A DNA stretch of 64,000 nucleotides, from assembly GCF_001884065.1 (NCBI RefSeq), contig NZ_MACH01000072.1, positions 1 through 64,000 on the forward strand, in the 5' to 3' direction. The translations under genes were made by a program, and so were the position numbers. The notes under the pieces were generated by a model. It worked only from the letters and a program-made list of their open reading frames with translations. It did not search any database and had not been told where the DNA came from. The DNA comes from Bacillus proteolyticus. GTDB lineage: Bacteria; Bacillota; Bacilli; Bacillales; Bacillaceae_G. Below, piece by piece: positions 24,824 through 34,491 of this stretch (positions are counted from its first letter, which is position 1; each line of letters begins with the position of its first letter).

Positions 24824-25951
24824 TTATAATGTAATATTTGCTGTTTTTGATAAGAAATCTTCTGTCGGATAGTAGCTGTTTTTTACAAGAACATTCGGTC
24901 CAAGGCATTTTACAGCAAGACAGTGACAGCTTAATGATTTTGCTGTTTTTGAAGCGCTCCATTTTTCATACGCTTCTTGTAACGTATTTGTTTGTATGTT
25001 TCCTAGAAGTGGAACATCACCAAAGTCCGTTACAATAATATTTCCATCGAAAATATTTACATTTAAACGAGAACGGCCATCTGGATCATTACGAACTGTG
25101 ACATTTTTGCTCTCTTGTAATTTCTTAAATGTGGCGACGTCTCGCTCGTCATCGCTACAAGCGTAGAAAGGTAAAGTCCCAAATAACATCCATACATTTT
25201 CATCGCGAATTTCTAGTAAATGCTCAATTGCATCACGAATTTCAGCTTTCGTTAAAATTTCTAAATTGCTCGCGAAGTCACTCGGATACATCGGATGAAC
25301 CTCATGACGCTTACATCCCATTTCTTCGACAATTTGACGATGAATATGTTCCATATGTGGTAGGGTTCTTTTGTTCAACATTGTTTCTGCTGATACGAGT
25401 ACACCTGCATTTGATAGAGCTTTACTATTTGTAATCATTCTTTCGAATAATTTTGCGCGTTGTTCATAAGTAGGTTTACGCTCCATCATTGCAAATCCGC
25501 CTTCAACGAAGTCATCAATTGTTCCCCAGTTATGTGAAATGTGCAATACATCTAAGTAGGGAATAATTTGTTCATAACGTGCTAAATCTATAGTTAAGTT
25601 TGAGTTGATTTGAGTGCGAACGCCTCGTTCATGGGCATATTTTAAGAGTGGTGTTACATAATTGTCGACGGATTTTTTGGAAAGCATAGGTTCTCCGCCG
25701 GTAATACTTAAAGAACGTAAATGAGGAATCTCATCTAATCGTTTTAATAAAAGCTCCATCGGAAGCGGATTTGGATCTTTCGGCTGTAATGTGTAACCAA
25801 CAGCGCAATGCTCGCAACGCATATTGCATAACGTCGTCGTTGTAAACTCAACGTTTGTTAATAGTAGTTTGCCGTACTCTTCAAGGTCCATATACGCTTC
25901 CCATGGATCGTAAGAAGGAGTAATCGGCTTCATTATTTGTGATATCGTCAT
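24824..25951 (-). CDS. yfkAB: Radical SAM protein of the YfkAB family
   Basis: A 375-residue radical S-adenosylmethionine enzyme. The [4Fe-4S]-binding CxxxCxxC is CNMRCEHC near residue 43, followed by the GGEPML motif near 92. A second cysteine group at the C-terminus (CHCLAVKC near 350) may bind an auxiliary cluster. The reaction is unknown. The ATG at 25951 with AAAGGAG is preferred over longer in-frame extensions, which lack ribosome sites and would run into the upstream regulatory DNA. In B. subtilis the orthologue was originally split into yfkA and yfkB; here the frame is continuous. Confidence 0.85.
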   Translation of the reverse strand: MTISQIMKPITPSYDPWEAYMDLEEYGKLLLTNVEFTTTTLCNMRCEHCAVGYTLQPKDPNPLPMELLLKRLDEIPHLRSLSITGGEPMLSKKSVDNYVTPLLKYAHERGVRTQINSNLTIDLARYEQIIPYLDVLHISHNWGTIDDFVEGGFAMMERKPTYEQRAKLFERMITNSKALSNAGVLVSAETMLNKRTLPHMEHIHRQIVEEMGCKRHEVHPMYPSDFASNLEILTKAEIRDAIEHLLEIRDENVWMLFGTLPFYACSDDERDVATFKKLQESKNVTVRNDPDGRSRLNVNIFDGNIIVTDFGDVPLLGNIQTNTLQEAYEKWSASKTAKSLSCHCLAVKCLGPNVLVKNSYYPTEDFLSKTANITL

Positions 25952-26164
25952 ATGAAATACTCCTTTGACTATTGAAATAACAATTTGTCCATTCTCTATA
26001 ATAGAAGAATATGTGCTTTTTATAAAGTGAAACTTTTTTGTGGAAAAAGAGAGAGGGCTTACATTAGAATGAATTACTGTTACAAAATCGATGAAATTAC
26101 ATGCCCATAGCAATCATTTTTGCGGTATAATAAAAGTAACTCGAATTAAAAGGAGAGTGCCTTC

Positions 26165-26347
26165 ATGGGAAAAGCAATTCAAGATAAAGATACACAATTA
26201 GTATATTTAAAAGAGCGTTTAAATATGTTCATTGAAGTAATTGATACAATTGAACCTGAAGAAGTAGAGTTAGAAGATGTAGATCGTCTTCTTGCGATGT
26301 TAGATGAATTAGAATTAAAATGTGAGCAATTTAAAAAAGACGAATAA
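26165..26347 (+). CDS. SE1561-family small protein
   Basis: A 60-residue acidic, helical protein (MGKAIQDKDTQLVYLKERL at the start, then an EPEEVELEDVDRLLAMLDELE helix), resembling the SE1561 family of Firmicutes. Function unknown. Good AAGGAGAG ribosome site; own terminator. It is transcribed divergently from yfkAB. Confidence 0.75.
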   Translation: MGKAIQDKDTQLVYLKERLNMFIEVIDTIEPEEVELEDVDRLLAMLDELELKCEQFKKDE

Positions 26348-26354
26348 TATATTA

Positions 26355-26389
26355 AAAAGGCTGCCAATACAAAATTGGTAGCCTTTTTC
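26355..26389 (+). terminator. Terminator after the SE1561-type gene
   Basis: GGCTGCCAAT / ATTGGTAGCC with an ACAAA loop, then a T-run. Confidence 0.85.
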
Positions 26390-26553
26390 TGTACGGATAA
26401 TAGAAGGAATATAGAAAAAAAGGTATAATCAAGTTGTGAAAAATTTCATTTATACTTTAATAGCGTGAAATAAATAAAAAGCTGAAGAGCATAACAATGG
26501 AATTTTCATCTCATAACGTTTTGGTAGCGTTCACAATTGAGGGGGAAGTAACA

Positions 26554-28074
26554 ATGGAAAAGCTTCAAGAAAGCATGTATCAACTAGTTGTTGAAACGTC
26601 AACGAACTTACCGAAAGATGTTCGTCGTGCGATTCAACAAGCGAAAGAGCGAGAAAACGCAGGGACTCGTTCAGCGATGGCACTTGGCACAATTACAAAT
26701 AACATTAAAATGGCAGATGATAATATCTCGCCAATTTGCCAAGATACAGGGATGCCAACGTTTAAAATTTATACGCCAGTTGGTGTGAATCAATTAAAAC
26801 TGAAGGAAGCTATCTATAGTGCGCTTGAGCGGGCGACAAAAGATGGTAAACTTCGTCCTAACTCTGTTGATTCTCTTTTTGGGGATAATAGTGGAAATAA
26901 TTTAGGACCGGGAACACCAGTTATTAAGTTTGAGCAATGGGAAAAAGATTACATTGATGCACGTTTAATTTTAAAGGGCGGCGGATGTGAGAATAAAAAT
27001 ATTCAATATAGCTTACCGTGTGAATTAGAAGGGCTTGGACGTGCAGGCCGTGATTTAGAAGGAATTCGTAAATGCCTTCTTCATGCGGTATATCAAGCAC
27101 AAGGCCAAGGATGTAGTGCAGGTGTAATTGGTGTTGGTATCGGGGGAGACCGCACATCAGGTTACGAATTAGCAAAAAATCAATTATTCCGTACATTAGA
27201 TGACATCAATCCAGTACCAGAGTTACAAAAACTTGAAGAGTACGTATTAGAAAATGCGAATAAGCTTGGCATTGGTACGATGGGATTCGGCGGAGAAACA
27301 ACTTTACTTGGTTGTAAAATTGGCGTATATAATCGCCTGCCAGCTAGCTTCTATGTATCTGTTGCGTATAATTGCTGGGCATATCGCCGCCTTGGTGTAA
27401 AAATCCATCCTGAAACAGGAGAAATTATGGATTGGCTATATCAAGAAGGTGACGATACACTTCAGCAAGAAGTACAAGAAAAAACAGAGCAACGTGAAAT
27501 TGTATTGCAAGCACCAATTACAGAAGAGCAAATTCGTGAACTTCGCGTTGGTGATGTTGTAACAATTAATGGCATGATGTATACAGGCCGTGACGCAATC
27601 CATAAACATTTAATGGATAACGATTGTCCAGTAGACTTAAATGGACAGGTTATTTATCACTGTGGTCCAGTTGTAGTGAAAGACGAGAATGACAATTGGC
27701 AAATTAAAGCAGCAGGACCAACGACAAGTATTCGTGAAGAGCCATACCAAGGGGATATTATGAAGAAATTCGGTATTCGTGCTGTAATTGGTAAAGGTGG
27801 CATGGGTGCAAAAACATTAGCAGCATTAGAAGAACACGGCGGCGTGTATTTAAACGCAATTGGCGGTGCGGCGCAATATTATGCTGAATGTATTAAAGAA
27901 GTGAAAGATGTTGATTTCTTACAATTTGGAATTCCAGAAGCAATGTGGCATTTACGCATTGAAGGTTTTAAAGCAGTTGTAACGATGGACTCTCATGGTA
28001 ACAGCTTACATGCTGATGTTGATAAAACTTCACTTGAAAAACTAGCTAGCTTTAAAGAGCCTGTATTTAAGTAA
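26554..28074 (+). CDS. Class I fumarate hydratase (iron-sulfur)
   Basis: A 506-residue class I fumarase, interconverting fumarate and malate in the TCA cycle. The N-terminal domain (about 1-280) has the cluster cysteines in ICQDTG, GGGCENKN and GQGCSAG contexts; the C-terminal beta domain (about 320-506) includes GKGGMGAKTL. The fused alpha+beta layout is typical of Bacillus and enteric FumA-type enzymes. The ATG at 26554 has a strong GAGGGGGAAG site. An in-frame ATG 57 bp upstream lacks one. The [4Fe-4S] cluster makes the enzyme oxygen- and peroxide-sensitive. A clear terminator follows. Confidence 0.9.
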   Translation: MEKLQESMYQLVVETSTNLPKDVRRAIQQAKERENAGTRSAMALGTITNNIKMADDNISPICQDTGMPTFKIYTPVGVNQLKLKEAIYSALERATKDGKLRPNSVDSLFGDNSGNNLGPGTPVIKFEQWEKDYIDARLILKGGGCENKNIQYSLPCELEGLGRAGRDLEGIRKCLLHAVYQAQGQGCSAGVIGVGIGGDRTSGYELAKNQLFRTLDDINPVPELQKLEEYVLENANKLGIGTMGFGGETTLLGCKIGVYNRLPASFYVSVAYNCWAYRRLGVKIHPETGEIMDWLYQEGDDTLQQEVQEKTEQREIVLQAPITEEQIRELRVGDVVTINGMMYTGRDAIHKHLMDNDCPVDLNGQVIYHCGPVVVKDENDNWQIKAAGPTTSIREEPYQGDIMKKFGIRAVIGKGGMGAKTLAALEEHGGVYLNAIGGAAQYYAECIKEVKDVDFLQFGIPEAMWHLRIEGFKAVVTMDSHGNSLHADVDKTSLEKLASFKEPVFK

Positions 28075-28077
28075 GTA

Positions 28078-28111
28078 AAAATGTACCTCGAATGATTCGA
28101 GGTACATTTTT
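28078..28111 (+). terminator. Terminator after fumarase
   Basis: AAAATGTACCTCGAA / TTCGAGGTACATTTTTT, a near-perfect 13-bp stem with a T-run. Confidence 0.9.
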
Positions 28112-28199
28112 TGGTATATATAGAAAAACATGTTCAGCATGAAAGAAAGCAGGGAAACAGAAACTACAGGTACGATTATATATGGAAAGGAGACTATTT

Positions 28200-28982
28200 A
28201 TGAAATATAAATGGTTATATATAGGTCTCATTTTTTCAATTATGATGGCACTTGTTCCAGTTTCAACATTTGCTTATACGAATACACCACATAACTGGGG
28301 AATCCCACGTCCTAAAAATGAAACGGTGCCAGATGCAGGGAAATTATATACAGAATTACTACAAAAAAATGGTGGGTTTTACTTAGGAAATACGAAGAAA
28401 AAAGACATTTATTTAACATTCGATAATGGATACGAAAATGGATATACAGGAAAAATTTTAGATGTACTGAAGGAGAAAAAAGTACCAGCAACTTTCTTTG
28501 TGACGGGGCACTATATAAAAACACAAAAAGATTTATTATTAAGAATGAAAAATGAAGGACATATTATTGGTAATCATTCTTGGAGTCACCCTGATTTTAC
28601 AGCAGTAAACGATGCAAAGCTTCGTGAAGAATTAACAAGTGTAACGGAAGAAATTAAAAAAGTGACAGGACAAAAAGAAGTGAAATATGTACGTCCTCCG
28701 CGAGGTGTGTTTAGTGAACGAACGCTAGCTCTTACGAAAGAAATGGGATACTATAATGTGTTTTGGTCGCTTGCATTTCTTGATTGGAAAGTAGATCAGC
28801 AAAGAGGTTGGCAATACGCTCATAATAATGTAATGACTATGATTCATCCAGGATCTGTTTTATTACTTCATGCGATATCAAAAGATAATGCGGAAGCACT
28901 TGCGAAAATCATTGATGATTTGCGCGAGAAAGGGTATCATTTTAAAAGCCTAGATGATTTAGTAAACAGCAATCAACCGTAA
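28200..28982 (+). CDS. pdaA: Peptidoglycan N-acetylmuramic acid deacetylase PdaA
   Basis: A 260-residue polysaccharide deacetylase with an N-terminal signal peptide (about 1-26). The NodB domain shows motif 1 as TFDNGYENGYT (near residue 75, with Asp replaced by Asn as in PdaA proteins), the metal-binding HSWSHPD (near 126), RPPRG (near 166) and the C-terminal LLHAIS. PdaA removes acetyl groups from muramic acid during spore cortex synthesis, allowing muramic delta-lactam formation and germination. The ATG at 28200 follows AAAGGAG; an in-frame ATG 18 bp upstream overlaps that site. Confidence 0.9.
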   Translation: MKYKWLYIGLIFSIMMALVPVSTFAYTNTPHNWGIPRPKNETVPDAGKLYTELLQKNGGFYLGNTKKKDIYLTFDNGYENGYTGKILDVLKEKKVPATFFVTGHYIKTQKDLLLRMKNEGHIIGNHSWSHPDFTAVNDAKLREELTSVTEEIKKVTGQKEVKYVRPPRGVFSERTLALTKEMGYYNVFWSLAFLDWKVDQQRGWQYAHNNVMTMIHPGSVLLLHAISKDNAEALAKIIDDLREKGYHFKSLDDLVNSNQP

Positions 28983-29003
28983 GCATGTATGCTTGCGGTT
29001 TTC
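28977..29003 (+). terminator. Terminator after pdaA
   Basis: ACCGTAAGCAT / ATGCTTGCGGT, separated by GT, followed by TTT; it overlaps the pdaA stop. Confidence 0.75.
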
Positions 29004-29006
29004 TCA

Positions 29007-29015
29007 TGCTATAAT
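29007..29015 (+). promoter_or_regulatory. Extended -10 promoter for alkA
   Basis: TGCTATAAT is a perfect TGnTATAAT extended -10 element. It has no good -35 match, which such promoters tolerate. It would start RNA near 29022, supporting the ATG at 29042 as alkA start. Confidence 0.55.
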
Positions 29016-29041
29016 GATGTGTAAAAAGGATGGGGAAACGT

Positions 29042-29905
29042 ATGTGGAGCGAACATGTTACGTTAGAATATCCGTACCATTTTGGGGAAGTGCTAAAGCG
29101 TTTATCTTTCGACCCGTTAAACGTCATTCAATTAGACGAGAAAGTAATTTATGTCCCGATGTTTATAGACGAAGAACAGATTGTTGTTCGTTTGCAAGGG
29201 ATTGGTACTGTTCAAAATCCACAGTTTTGGATCTCTAGTCAGGCAGGAGATCAAGAGAAAGTAATGAAACGAATGAGATCCATTTTTCACTGGAATGAAC
29301 CGTTTCAAAATATACAAAATCATTTTTTAAACACATCATTACGTCCACTATTTGAAACATATGCTTATACTCCAATTATTTTAGAATTCGATTATTTCGC
29401 TTGTCTTCTTCGCTGTATTATTCATCAACAAATAAATTTGAAATTTGCTACTGTGCTAACAGAGCAATTTGTAAAACGATATGGGACAGAAAAAAATGGC
29501 GTTTTATTTTTCCCAACACCAGAAAGAGTAGCGAATATTCCAATAGAGGAATTGAGAGAGCAGAAGTTTAGTCAGCGAAAAGCTGAATATATGGTAGGAT
29601 TAGCAAAGCATATCGTAGGCGGTAAATTAGATTTAGCAAGGATAGAAAATGAAACAGAAGAAGAAATATCGGCACAATTGTTACCAATAAGGGGTATTGG
29701 AGCATGGACAGTGCAAAACTTTTTAATGTTTGGGCTTGGACGAAAAAATATGTTTCCAAAAGCAGACATTGGAATTCAGCGCGCAGTGCAAGGTGTATTT
29801 CAATTAGATGATAAACCTGATGATGCATTTTTAGAAAAAGTGAAACAAGAGTGTGAACCATACTGCAGTTATGCAGCGTTATATTTATGGAAAAGTATAG
29901 AGTAG
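29042..29905 (+). CDS. DNA-3-methyladenine glycosylase II (AlkA-like, YfjP)
   Basis: A 287-residue base-excision repair glycosylase that removes alkylated bases. The helix-hairpin-helix is visible as [15 protein letters not shown] near residue 215, with the catalytic Asp in KADIGIQ near 241 (HhH-GPD fold). The N-terminal domain resembles the AlkA beta domain. The ATG at 29042 was chosen on the position of the extended -10 element; an ATG at 29030 is in frame but would leave an 8-nt leader. The stop lies 10 bp before the methyltransferase gene, so the two are co-transcribed, as yfjP-yfjO are in B. subtilis. Confidence 0.85.
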   Translation: MWSEHVTLEYPYHFGEVLKRLSFDPLNVIQLDEKVIYVPMFIDEEQIVVRLQGIGTVQNPQFWISSQAGDQEKVMKRMRSIFHWNEPFQNIQNHFLNTSLRPLFETYAYTPIILEFDYFACLLRCIIHQQINLKFATVLTEQFVKRYGTEKNGVLFFPTPERVANIPIEELREQKFSQRKAEYMVGLAKHIVGGKLDLARIENETEEEISAQLLPIRGIGAWTVQNFLMFGLGRKNMFPKADIGIQRAVQGVFQLDDKPDDAFLEKVKQECEPYCSYAALYLWKSIE

Positions 29906-29915
29906 AGGTGTAATA

Positions 29916-31295
29916 ATGATACAAAAGCAACATGAGAGTAAGTTGGAAGTTGGTCAAACGTTCCCTGTGACAATTAAACGTCTTGGGATTAACGGAGAAG
30001 GCGTTGGTTATTTTAAGAGACAAGTTGTTTTCATTCCAGGGGCATTACCAGGAGAAGAAGTTGTTGCAGAAGCAACGAAAATTCAGCGTGGCTTCGCTGA
30101 AGCAAAAGTGAAAAAAGTTCGTAAATCATCACCACATCGTGTGAAAGCACCGTGCTCAGTATATGAGGAATGTGGTGGCTGTCAATTGCAACATTTAGAT
30201 TATAAAGAACAATTAAATCAAAAGCGTGATATCGTTGTACAAGCATTCGAGAAGTATATGAATAACAGTCTAGAAGAGAAAATTCGTCCAACGCTTGGCA
30301 TGGAAAATCCATGGCATTATCGTAATAAAAGTCAATTACAAGTGGGACGTAAAGATGAAAAGGTTATTACAGGGCTATATAAACAAAACTCACATCAGTT
30401 AATTGATATTTCTCATTGTATGATTCAACATAAGGCAACGAATGAAGCGACAAAAGTTGTAAGACGTATATTAGAAAAGTTAAATGTTTCTATTTACAAT
30501 GAGAAAAAACAAAAAGGTTTAGTACGTACAATTGTGACACGTACTGCAGTTCAGACAGGGGAAGTACAAGTCACACTTATTACAACAAAAGAAGAATTGC
30601 CAAATAAAGAACAATTTATCGCAGAAGTACAAAAACAGATGCCAGCGGTTAAATCAATTATGCAAAACGTAAACTGGCGTAAAACATCTGTTATTTTTGG
30701 CGACAAAACGTTTAAATTAGCTGGAAAAGAAGTAATTCAAGAAACACTTGGTGATTTATCATTTGAATTATCAGCACGTGCATTCTTCCAATTGAATCCA
30801 GAGCAAACGGTTGTTTTATATGATGAAGCGAAAAAAGCAGCTGCTTTAACAGGAAATGAGAAAATTGTAGATGCGTATTGTGGTGTTGGTACAATTGGTC
30901 TTTGGCTTGCGAATGATGCAGCAGAAGTACGTGGTATGGATGTAATTCCAGAAGCGATTGAAGATGCAAAGAAAAATGCAAAACGCCACGGATTCACAAA
31001 TACAAAGTATGAAGCTGGTAAAGCGGAACAATGGTTACCAAAGTGGGTAAAAGAAGGATGGCGTCCAGATGTAATTGTTGTCGATCCACCACGTACAGGT
31101 TGCGATGATAAATTACTGGAAACAATTTTAAAAGTGAAACCGAAACAAGTTGTTTACGTGTCTTGTAACCCGTCATCGCTAGCACGTGATGTAAATGCAT
31201 TAATGCAGAGTTATGAAGTGGAATATGTACAACCAGTTGATATGTTCCCACATACTGCTCATGTAGAAAATGTAGTGAAGCTTGTTAGAAAGTAA
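29916..31295 (+). CDS. rlmCD: 23S rRNA (uracil-5-)-methyltransferase RlmCD
   Basis: A 459-residue RNA methyltransferase of the RumA/TrmA group. An N-terminal TRAM domain (about 10-70) is followed by the iron-sulfur cysteines in [10 protein letters not shown] near 79-88 and SHC further on. The SAM-binding motif is [14 protein letters not shown] near 320; the VVDPPRTGC and catalytic YVSCNPSS motifs lie near 388 and 414. In B. subtilis the orthologue modifies both U747 and U1939 of 23S rRNA. The ATG follows AGAGGTG, 10 bp after alkA. Confidence 0.9.
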   Translation: MIQKQHESKLEVGQTFPVTIKRLGINGEGVGYFKRQVVFIPGALPGEEVVAEATKIQRGFAEAKVKKVRKSSPHRVKAPCSVYEECGGCQLQHLDYKEQLNQKRDIVVQAFEKYMNNSLEEKIRPTLGMENPWHYRNKSQLQVGRKDEKVITGLYKQNSHQLIDISHCMIQHKATNEATKVVRRILEKLNVSIYNEKKQKGLVRTIVTRTAVQTGEVQVTLITTKEELPNKEQFIAEVQKQMPAVKSIMQNVNWRKTSVIFGDKTFKLAGKEVIQETLGDLSFELSARAFFQLNPEQTVVLYDEAKKAAALTGNEKIVDAYCGVGTIGLWLANDAAEVRGMDVIPEAIEDAKKNAKRHGFTNTKYEAGKAEQWLPKWVKEGWRPDVIVVDPPRTGCDDKLLETILKVKPKQVVYVSCNPSSLARDVNALMQSYEVEYVQPVDMFPHTAHVENVVKLVRK

Positions 31296-31301
31296 AGTTT
31301 A

Positions 31302-31336
31302 TTAATATTCCCTCATGGTATGAGGGAATATTTTCT
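31302..31336 (+). terminator. Terminator between rlmCD and truA
   Basis: AATATTCCCTCAT / ATGAGGGAATATT with a GGT loop, followed by TTCT. Confidence 0.85.
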
Positions 31337-31351
31337 ATGAAGGAGAATACT

Positions 31352-32089
31352 ATGCACAATTATAAATTAACGATTCAGTATGACGGTGCGCGTTATAAAG
31401 GGTGGCAACGTCTCGGTAATAATGATAATACGATTCAAGGAAAAATCGAAAGTGTAATATCTGAAATGGTCGGGAAAGAAATTGAAATTATCGGCTGTAG
31501 TAGAACAGACGCTGGTGTACATGCTTTGAATCAAGTAGCTAATTTTAAAAGTGATGAAAAGTTAGTGGAACATAAAGTGAAAAAGTATTTAAATCAATAC
31601 TTACCAAATGATATTAGTATTACGAGTGTAGAAGAAGTATCAGATCGTTTTCATGCTCGTTACAATTCTAAGGCGAAAACATATCTATATAAAATTTGGA
31701 ATGAAGAGCATACGAACCCATTTATGCGTAAACACAGCATGCACGTGAATAAAAAATTAAATGTGGAAAGCATGAAAGAAGCTGCGAAACATTTAGTTGG
31801 TTCACATGACTTTACTGCTTTTTCAAATGCAAAGTCTAAGAAAAAGTCTATGGTTCGTGAAGTGTATACACTTGATGTGATGGAAGAGGCAGGATTTGTA
31901 CAAATTAGAGTAAGTGGTAATGGATTCCTTCATAACATGGTGCGAAAAATTGTTGGGGCATTAATTGAAGTTGGATTAGGACAATTAGATGCTGAAGCAA
32001 TTCCAAACATTTTAGAGGAAAAACAGCGTAATCAAATTAATTGCCTTGCTGAGGCGAGTGGTTTGTATTTGGAGAATGTTGAATTTTAA
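31352..32089 (+). CDS. truA: tRNA pseudouridine synthase A (second copy type)
   Basis: A 245-residue TruA that makes pseudouridine at positions 38-40 of tRNA anticodon arms. The catalytic Asp53 is in CSRTDAGVHA; other family features are YDGARYKGWQ at the start and NGFLHNMVRKIVGALIEVG near residue 195. The ATG at 31352 follows AAGGAGA; the ATG 15 bp upstream would leave no ribosome site. The usual Bacillus truA lies with ribosomal-protein genes; B. cereus-group genomes have a second copy, and this stand-alone gene is probably that one. Confidence 0.88.
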   Translation: MHNYKLTIQYDGARYKGWQRLGNNDNTIQGKIESVISEMVGKEIEIIGCSRTDAGVHALNQVANFKSDEKLVEHKVKKYLNQYLPNDISITSVEEVSDRFHARYNSKAKTYLYKIWNEEHTNPFMRKHSMHVNKKLNVESMKEAAKHLVGSHDFTAFSNAKSKKKSMVREVYTLDVMEEAGFVQIRVSGNGFLHNMVRKIVGALIEVGLGQLDAEAIPNILEEKQRNQINCLAEASGLYLENVEF

Positions 32090-32098
32090 TAATAAGTA

Positions 32099-32130
32099 AA
32101 AAATCGAGCTGATAAGGCTCGATTTTTTTG
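32099..32130 (+). terminator. Terminator after truA
   Basis: AAATCGAGC / GCTCGATTT with a short loop and a run of T. Confidence 0.85.
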
Positions 32131-32140
32131 CACTCTGAAA

Positions 32141-32344
32141 TTAAGAAGATTTCTCTCTCTTCATACGCAACTTCAAATTCCAAAAAGAAGCAAGCATAAT
32201 AGCCGCAAAGGAGCCGCTAATTGTTCCGAGTAGCTTTGCATAAGGGAAGCTACTCATATCACCATTAATGAATAACATCATACATAGAACGGCAGGGAGA
32301 AGGTATAAGTAGTGTAATAACTTTAATTTTTTTTCATTACTCAT
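32141..32344 (-). CDS. Small two-helix membrane protein
   Basis: A 67-residue protein with two hydrophobic segments (about residues 12-26 and 38-54) and a basic C-terminus (RMKREKSS). A single transcription unit with an AAAGGGG ribosome site. I do not recognise a family. It could be a small stress or assembly factor, but there is no evidence for a specific role. Confidence 0.65.
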   Translation of the reverse strand: MSNEKKLKLLHYLYLLPAVLCMMLFINGDMSSFPYAKLLGTISGSFAAIMLASFWNLKLRMKREKSS

Positions 32345-32426
32345 ATATATATAGCCCCTTTCTAGCGTGGTATATGTTTATTATAATATATTTTTCCATT
32401 TTTTTACACCTAGAGAAAGGTTCATT

Positions 32427-33830
32427 TCATATGTGTAAATGCAATTTTTTAATTCGATATTGTAAGTTTTGTCTACTCAATCCTAAAAATTTTGCGGCTT
32501 GTGAGATATTTCCTTTATTTTCTTTAAGAATTTGATGGATGTAGTTCTTTTCCATTTCTTCTATTGTGTGCTTTAAAGTTTTAGGTGTATCAGCATTGTA
32601 ATTAGTTAGTGAAGGTTGCATATTGAATTCTTTTTTTATTCGTTCGCGAAAGCGAGTTGGTATATGAAACGCTGTAATGATATTTTCATCTTCTATTAAG
32701 TTCATTGAACCTTCAATTATATGTTCAAATTCTCGTACGTTTCCGGGCCAATCGTATGCATAAAAGAATTCTCTTACATGTACATCTACATCGGTTACGC
32801 CGAGCCCAAATTGAATATTGTACTTTTCGATAAAGTGCTGAACAAGATATGCAATATCTTCTTTTCGTTCCCGTAAAGGTGGAAGACATAAAGTAACGAC
32901 GCTTAATCGGTAATATAAATCTTCTCTTAACCGATTATGTGCAATAGCTTCAAGAGGGTCTTCATTAATAGTTGCTATAATACGAACATCAATTTCTTTT
33001 TCTTGTGTGCCTCCGATTCTTCGTATTGTTTTTTCTTGTATAGCCCGGAGTAACTTAGCTTGAAGTGCGGGGCTTAACGAGTTGATTTCATCTAATAGCA
33101 AAGTTCCGCCGTTTGCTTCTTCAAATAAACCAGGTTTATCTATTGCTCCTGTAAAAGCACCTCGATTCGTACCAAATAGTAGACTTTCCATTAATGTTTC
33201 TGGTATAGCGGCGCAGTTTTGTGAAATAAATGGTTTTGTTGAACGCTGGCTTTCATTATGGATGCTTTGCGCAAATAACTCTTTACCAGTTCCCGTTTCC
33301 CCGATGATAAGTATGGAGGATGGTGTACGTATTACCCTTTTTGCTTCTGCAATGACCGATTGAATCGCTTTAGAATCACCAATTATGTGATCAAAGGTAA
33401 ACTTAGTATTTTGTTTTCGAGAAAGATTCGTTTTCATTGTTTGTTTTAAATGGCTTACCTCTTTGGAAATTTCAATAGCACCTTTAATTTTTCCATTTTC
33501 TATTATAGGGAAAGTATCGTTAATCGTCGTAATTTCTTGCCCTTTATTGTTAAAATACGTTTGTTTTATATTTTTTTTTGTTTTCCCAAATTTTAATGCC
33601 TCTATAAGAGTACTATTTTTATTTTCTTCAAATGCAAATACCTCTAAAGGACTTTTATATAGCACATCTAAGCGGTCCATTGATTCAATTTCCATCATTT
33701 TACGGTTATAGATAATCGTTTTACTTTCCTCATTAATAATATGAATCCCAATATCTAGTTCATTGAGTAAATTTTCATATAGCATATTCATTTCAATAAT
33801 CTTTTTAAAATTGATTTCTTCTGTATGCAT
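32427..33830 (-). CDS. Sigma-54-dependent transcriptional activator (RocR-like)
   Basis: A 467-residue enhancer-binding protein. An N-terminal PAS-like sensor (about 10-115) precedes a complete AAA+ domain with Walker A GETGTGKE (near 170), the sigma-54-contacting GAFTGA loop (near 230), and Walker B GGTLLLDEI (near 241). A C-terminal Fis-type helix-turn-helix ends the protein (GNISQAAKFLGLSRQNLQYRIKKL, about 440-463). It is divergent from a -24/-12 promoter with two upstream palindromes, so it most likely activates the lipoyl-like/permease operon in response to an amino acid, as RocR does. The PAS ligand is unknown. Confidence 0.88.
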   Translation of the reverse strand: MHTEEINFKKIIEMNMLYENLLNELDIGIHIINEESKTIIYNRKMMEIESMDRLDVLYKSPLEVFAFEENKNSTLIEALKFGKTKKNIKQTYFNNKGQEITTINDTFPIIENGKIKGAIEISKEVSHLKQTMKTNLSRKQNTKFTFDHIIGDSKAIQSVIAEAKRVIRTPSSILIIGETGTGKELFAQSIHNESQRSTKPFISQNCAAIPETLMESLLFGTNRGAFTGAIDKPGLFEEANGGTLLLDEINSLSPALQAKLLRAIQEKTIRRIGGTQEKEIDVRIIATINEDPLEAIAHNRLREDLYYRLSVVTLCLPPLRERKEDIAYLVQHFIEKYNIQFGLGVTDVDVHVREFFYAYDWPGNVREFEHIIEGSMNLIEDENIITAFHIPTRFRERIKKEFNMQPSLTNYNADTPKTLKHTIEEMEKNYIHQILKENKGNISQAAKFLGLSRQNLQYRIKKLHLHI

Positions 33831-33899
33831 GTATTATCTTCTCCTCGTTTCACCCTATGAAGACTGACTTTTTATAATTTTATTAAAATTCCCATAAAA

Positions 33900-33959
33900 C
33901 CGCAAAATTTTTTTGCTATTTTCTTTTAAAACTTTTCAAACGATAGAAAAATTTTGCAG
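33900..33959. promoter_or_regulatory. Candidate enhancer sites (UAS) for the sigma-54 activator
   Basis: GCAAAATTTTTTTGC at 33902-33916 is an exact inverted repeat (6-bp arms around TTT). A related, less perfect site, GAAAAATTTTGC, lies at 33946-33957. They sit about 100 and 60 bp upstream of the -24/-12 promoter, a normal location for activator binding. Confidence 0.5.
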
Positions 33960-34009
33960 TTATGTAGATTTTTTTGTACGAAATCTTAATTTTTATAGAG
34001 ATATTGAGG

Positions 34010-34026
34010 TTGGTACGTATCTTGCA
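34010..34026 (+). promoter_or_regulatory. Sigma-54 (SigL) promoter
   Basis: TTGGTACGTATCTTGCA fits the -24/-12 consensus: GG at 34012-34013 and GC at 34024-34025 are exactly 10 bp apart, with TTGG and TTGCA contexts. It lies about 105 bp before the lipoyl-like gene and faces away from the sigma-54 activator gene. Confidence 0.85.
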
Positions 34027-34131
34027 TAAATAATAATGGAAATCTTTAAATTGAAGGAGTGGGGGAATTAGAACTTTTCATAGGGTATGCGACATTTCAG
34101 TGCAAATTAATTAAGAGGAGGAATTTATTAA

Positions 34132-34386
34132 GTGAAGACGGTTATAGAAGGCGTGTATAGTCCTTGTTACGGGAAAGTAGAGAAATTATTTGTTACTGAA
34201 AGTTCTTACGTATATGAGTGGGAGAAATTAGCGTTAATTGAAACAAAAGATAAGCAGCAAGTGGAAATCAAAGTGGGAATCAGTGGTTATATCGAATCAT
34301 TAGAAGTGGTAGAGGGAGAAGCTATCGCTGATCAAAAACTATTAATAACAGTGAGAGATGACCTTTTAATAACAGGTAGCGATTAA
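34132..34386 (+). CDS. Stand-alone lipoyl/biotinyl-like domain protein
   Basis: An 84-residue protein that is one complete biotinyl/lipoyl-type beta fold. The candidate attachment lysine is in the hairpin IETKDKQQVEI near residue 42, comparable to the ETDKA hairpin of lipoyl domains and unlike the AMKM of biotin domains. Glycines flank the hairpin symmetrically (SPCYGKVEKL before, GISGYIESL after). The start is GTG at 34132 behind AGGAGG. It is the first gene after the sigma-54 promoter, followed by an amino-acid permease. Whether it is lipoylated, and what enzyme it serves, is unknown. Confidence 0.7.
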   Translation: MKTVIEGVYSPCYGKVEKLFVTESSYVYEWEKLALIETKDKQQVEIKVGISGYIESLEVVEGEAIADQKLLITVRDDLLITGSD

Positions 34387-34491
34387 TAGAAGTAATATGT
34401 ATTTTGCTCTTTTAAATAATTATTTTTACTATGAAGAATTTTAAAAACGCTTACATTAAATGGGTTTGCAAAGTGAAAAGGGGGGATTTAT

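Noticed and set aside
29568-31251. Several 60-150 codon antisense frames in alkA and rlmCD
   Set aside because: They are shadows of strongly supported genes, rich in His/Leu/Tyr from reverse-complemented codons, with no ribosome sites.
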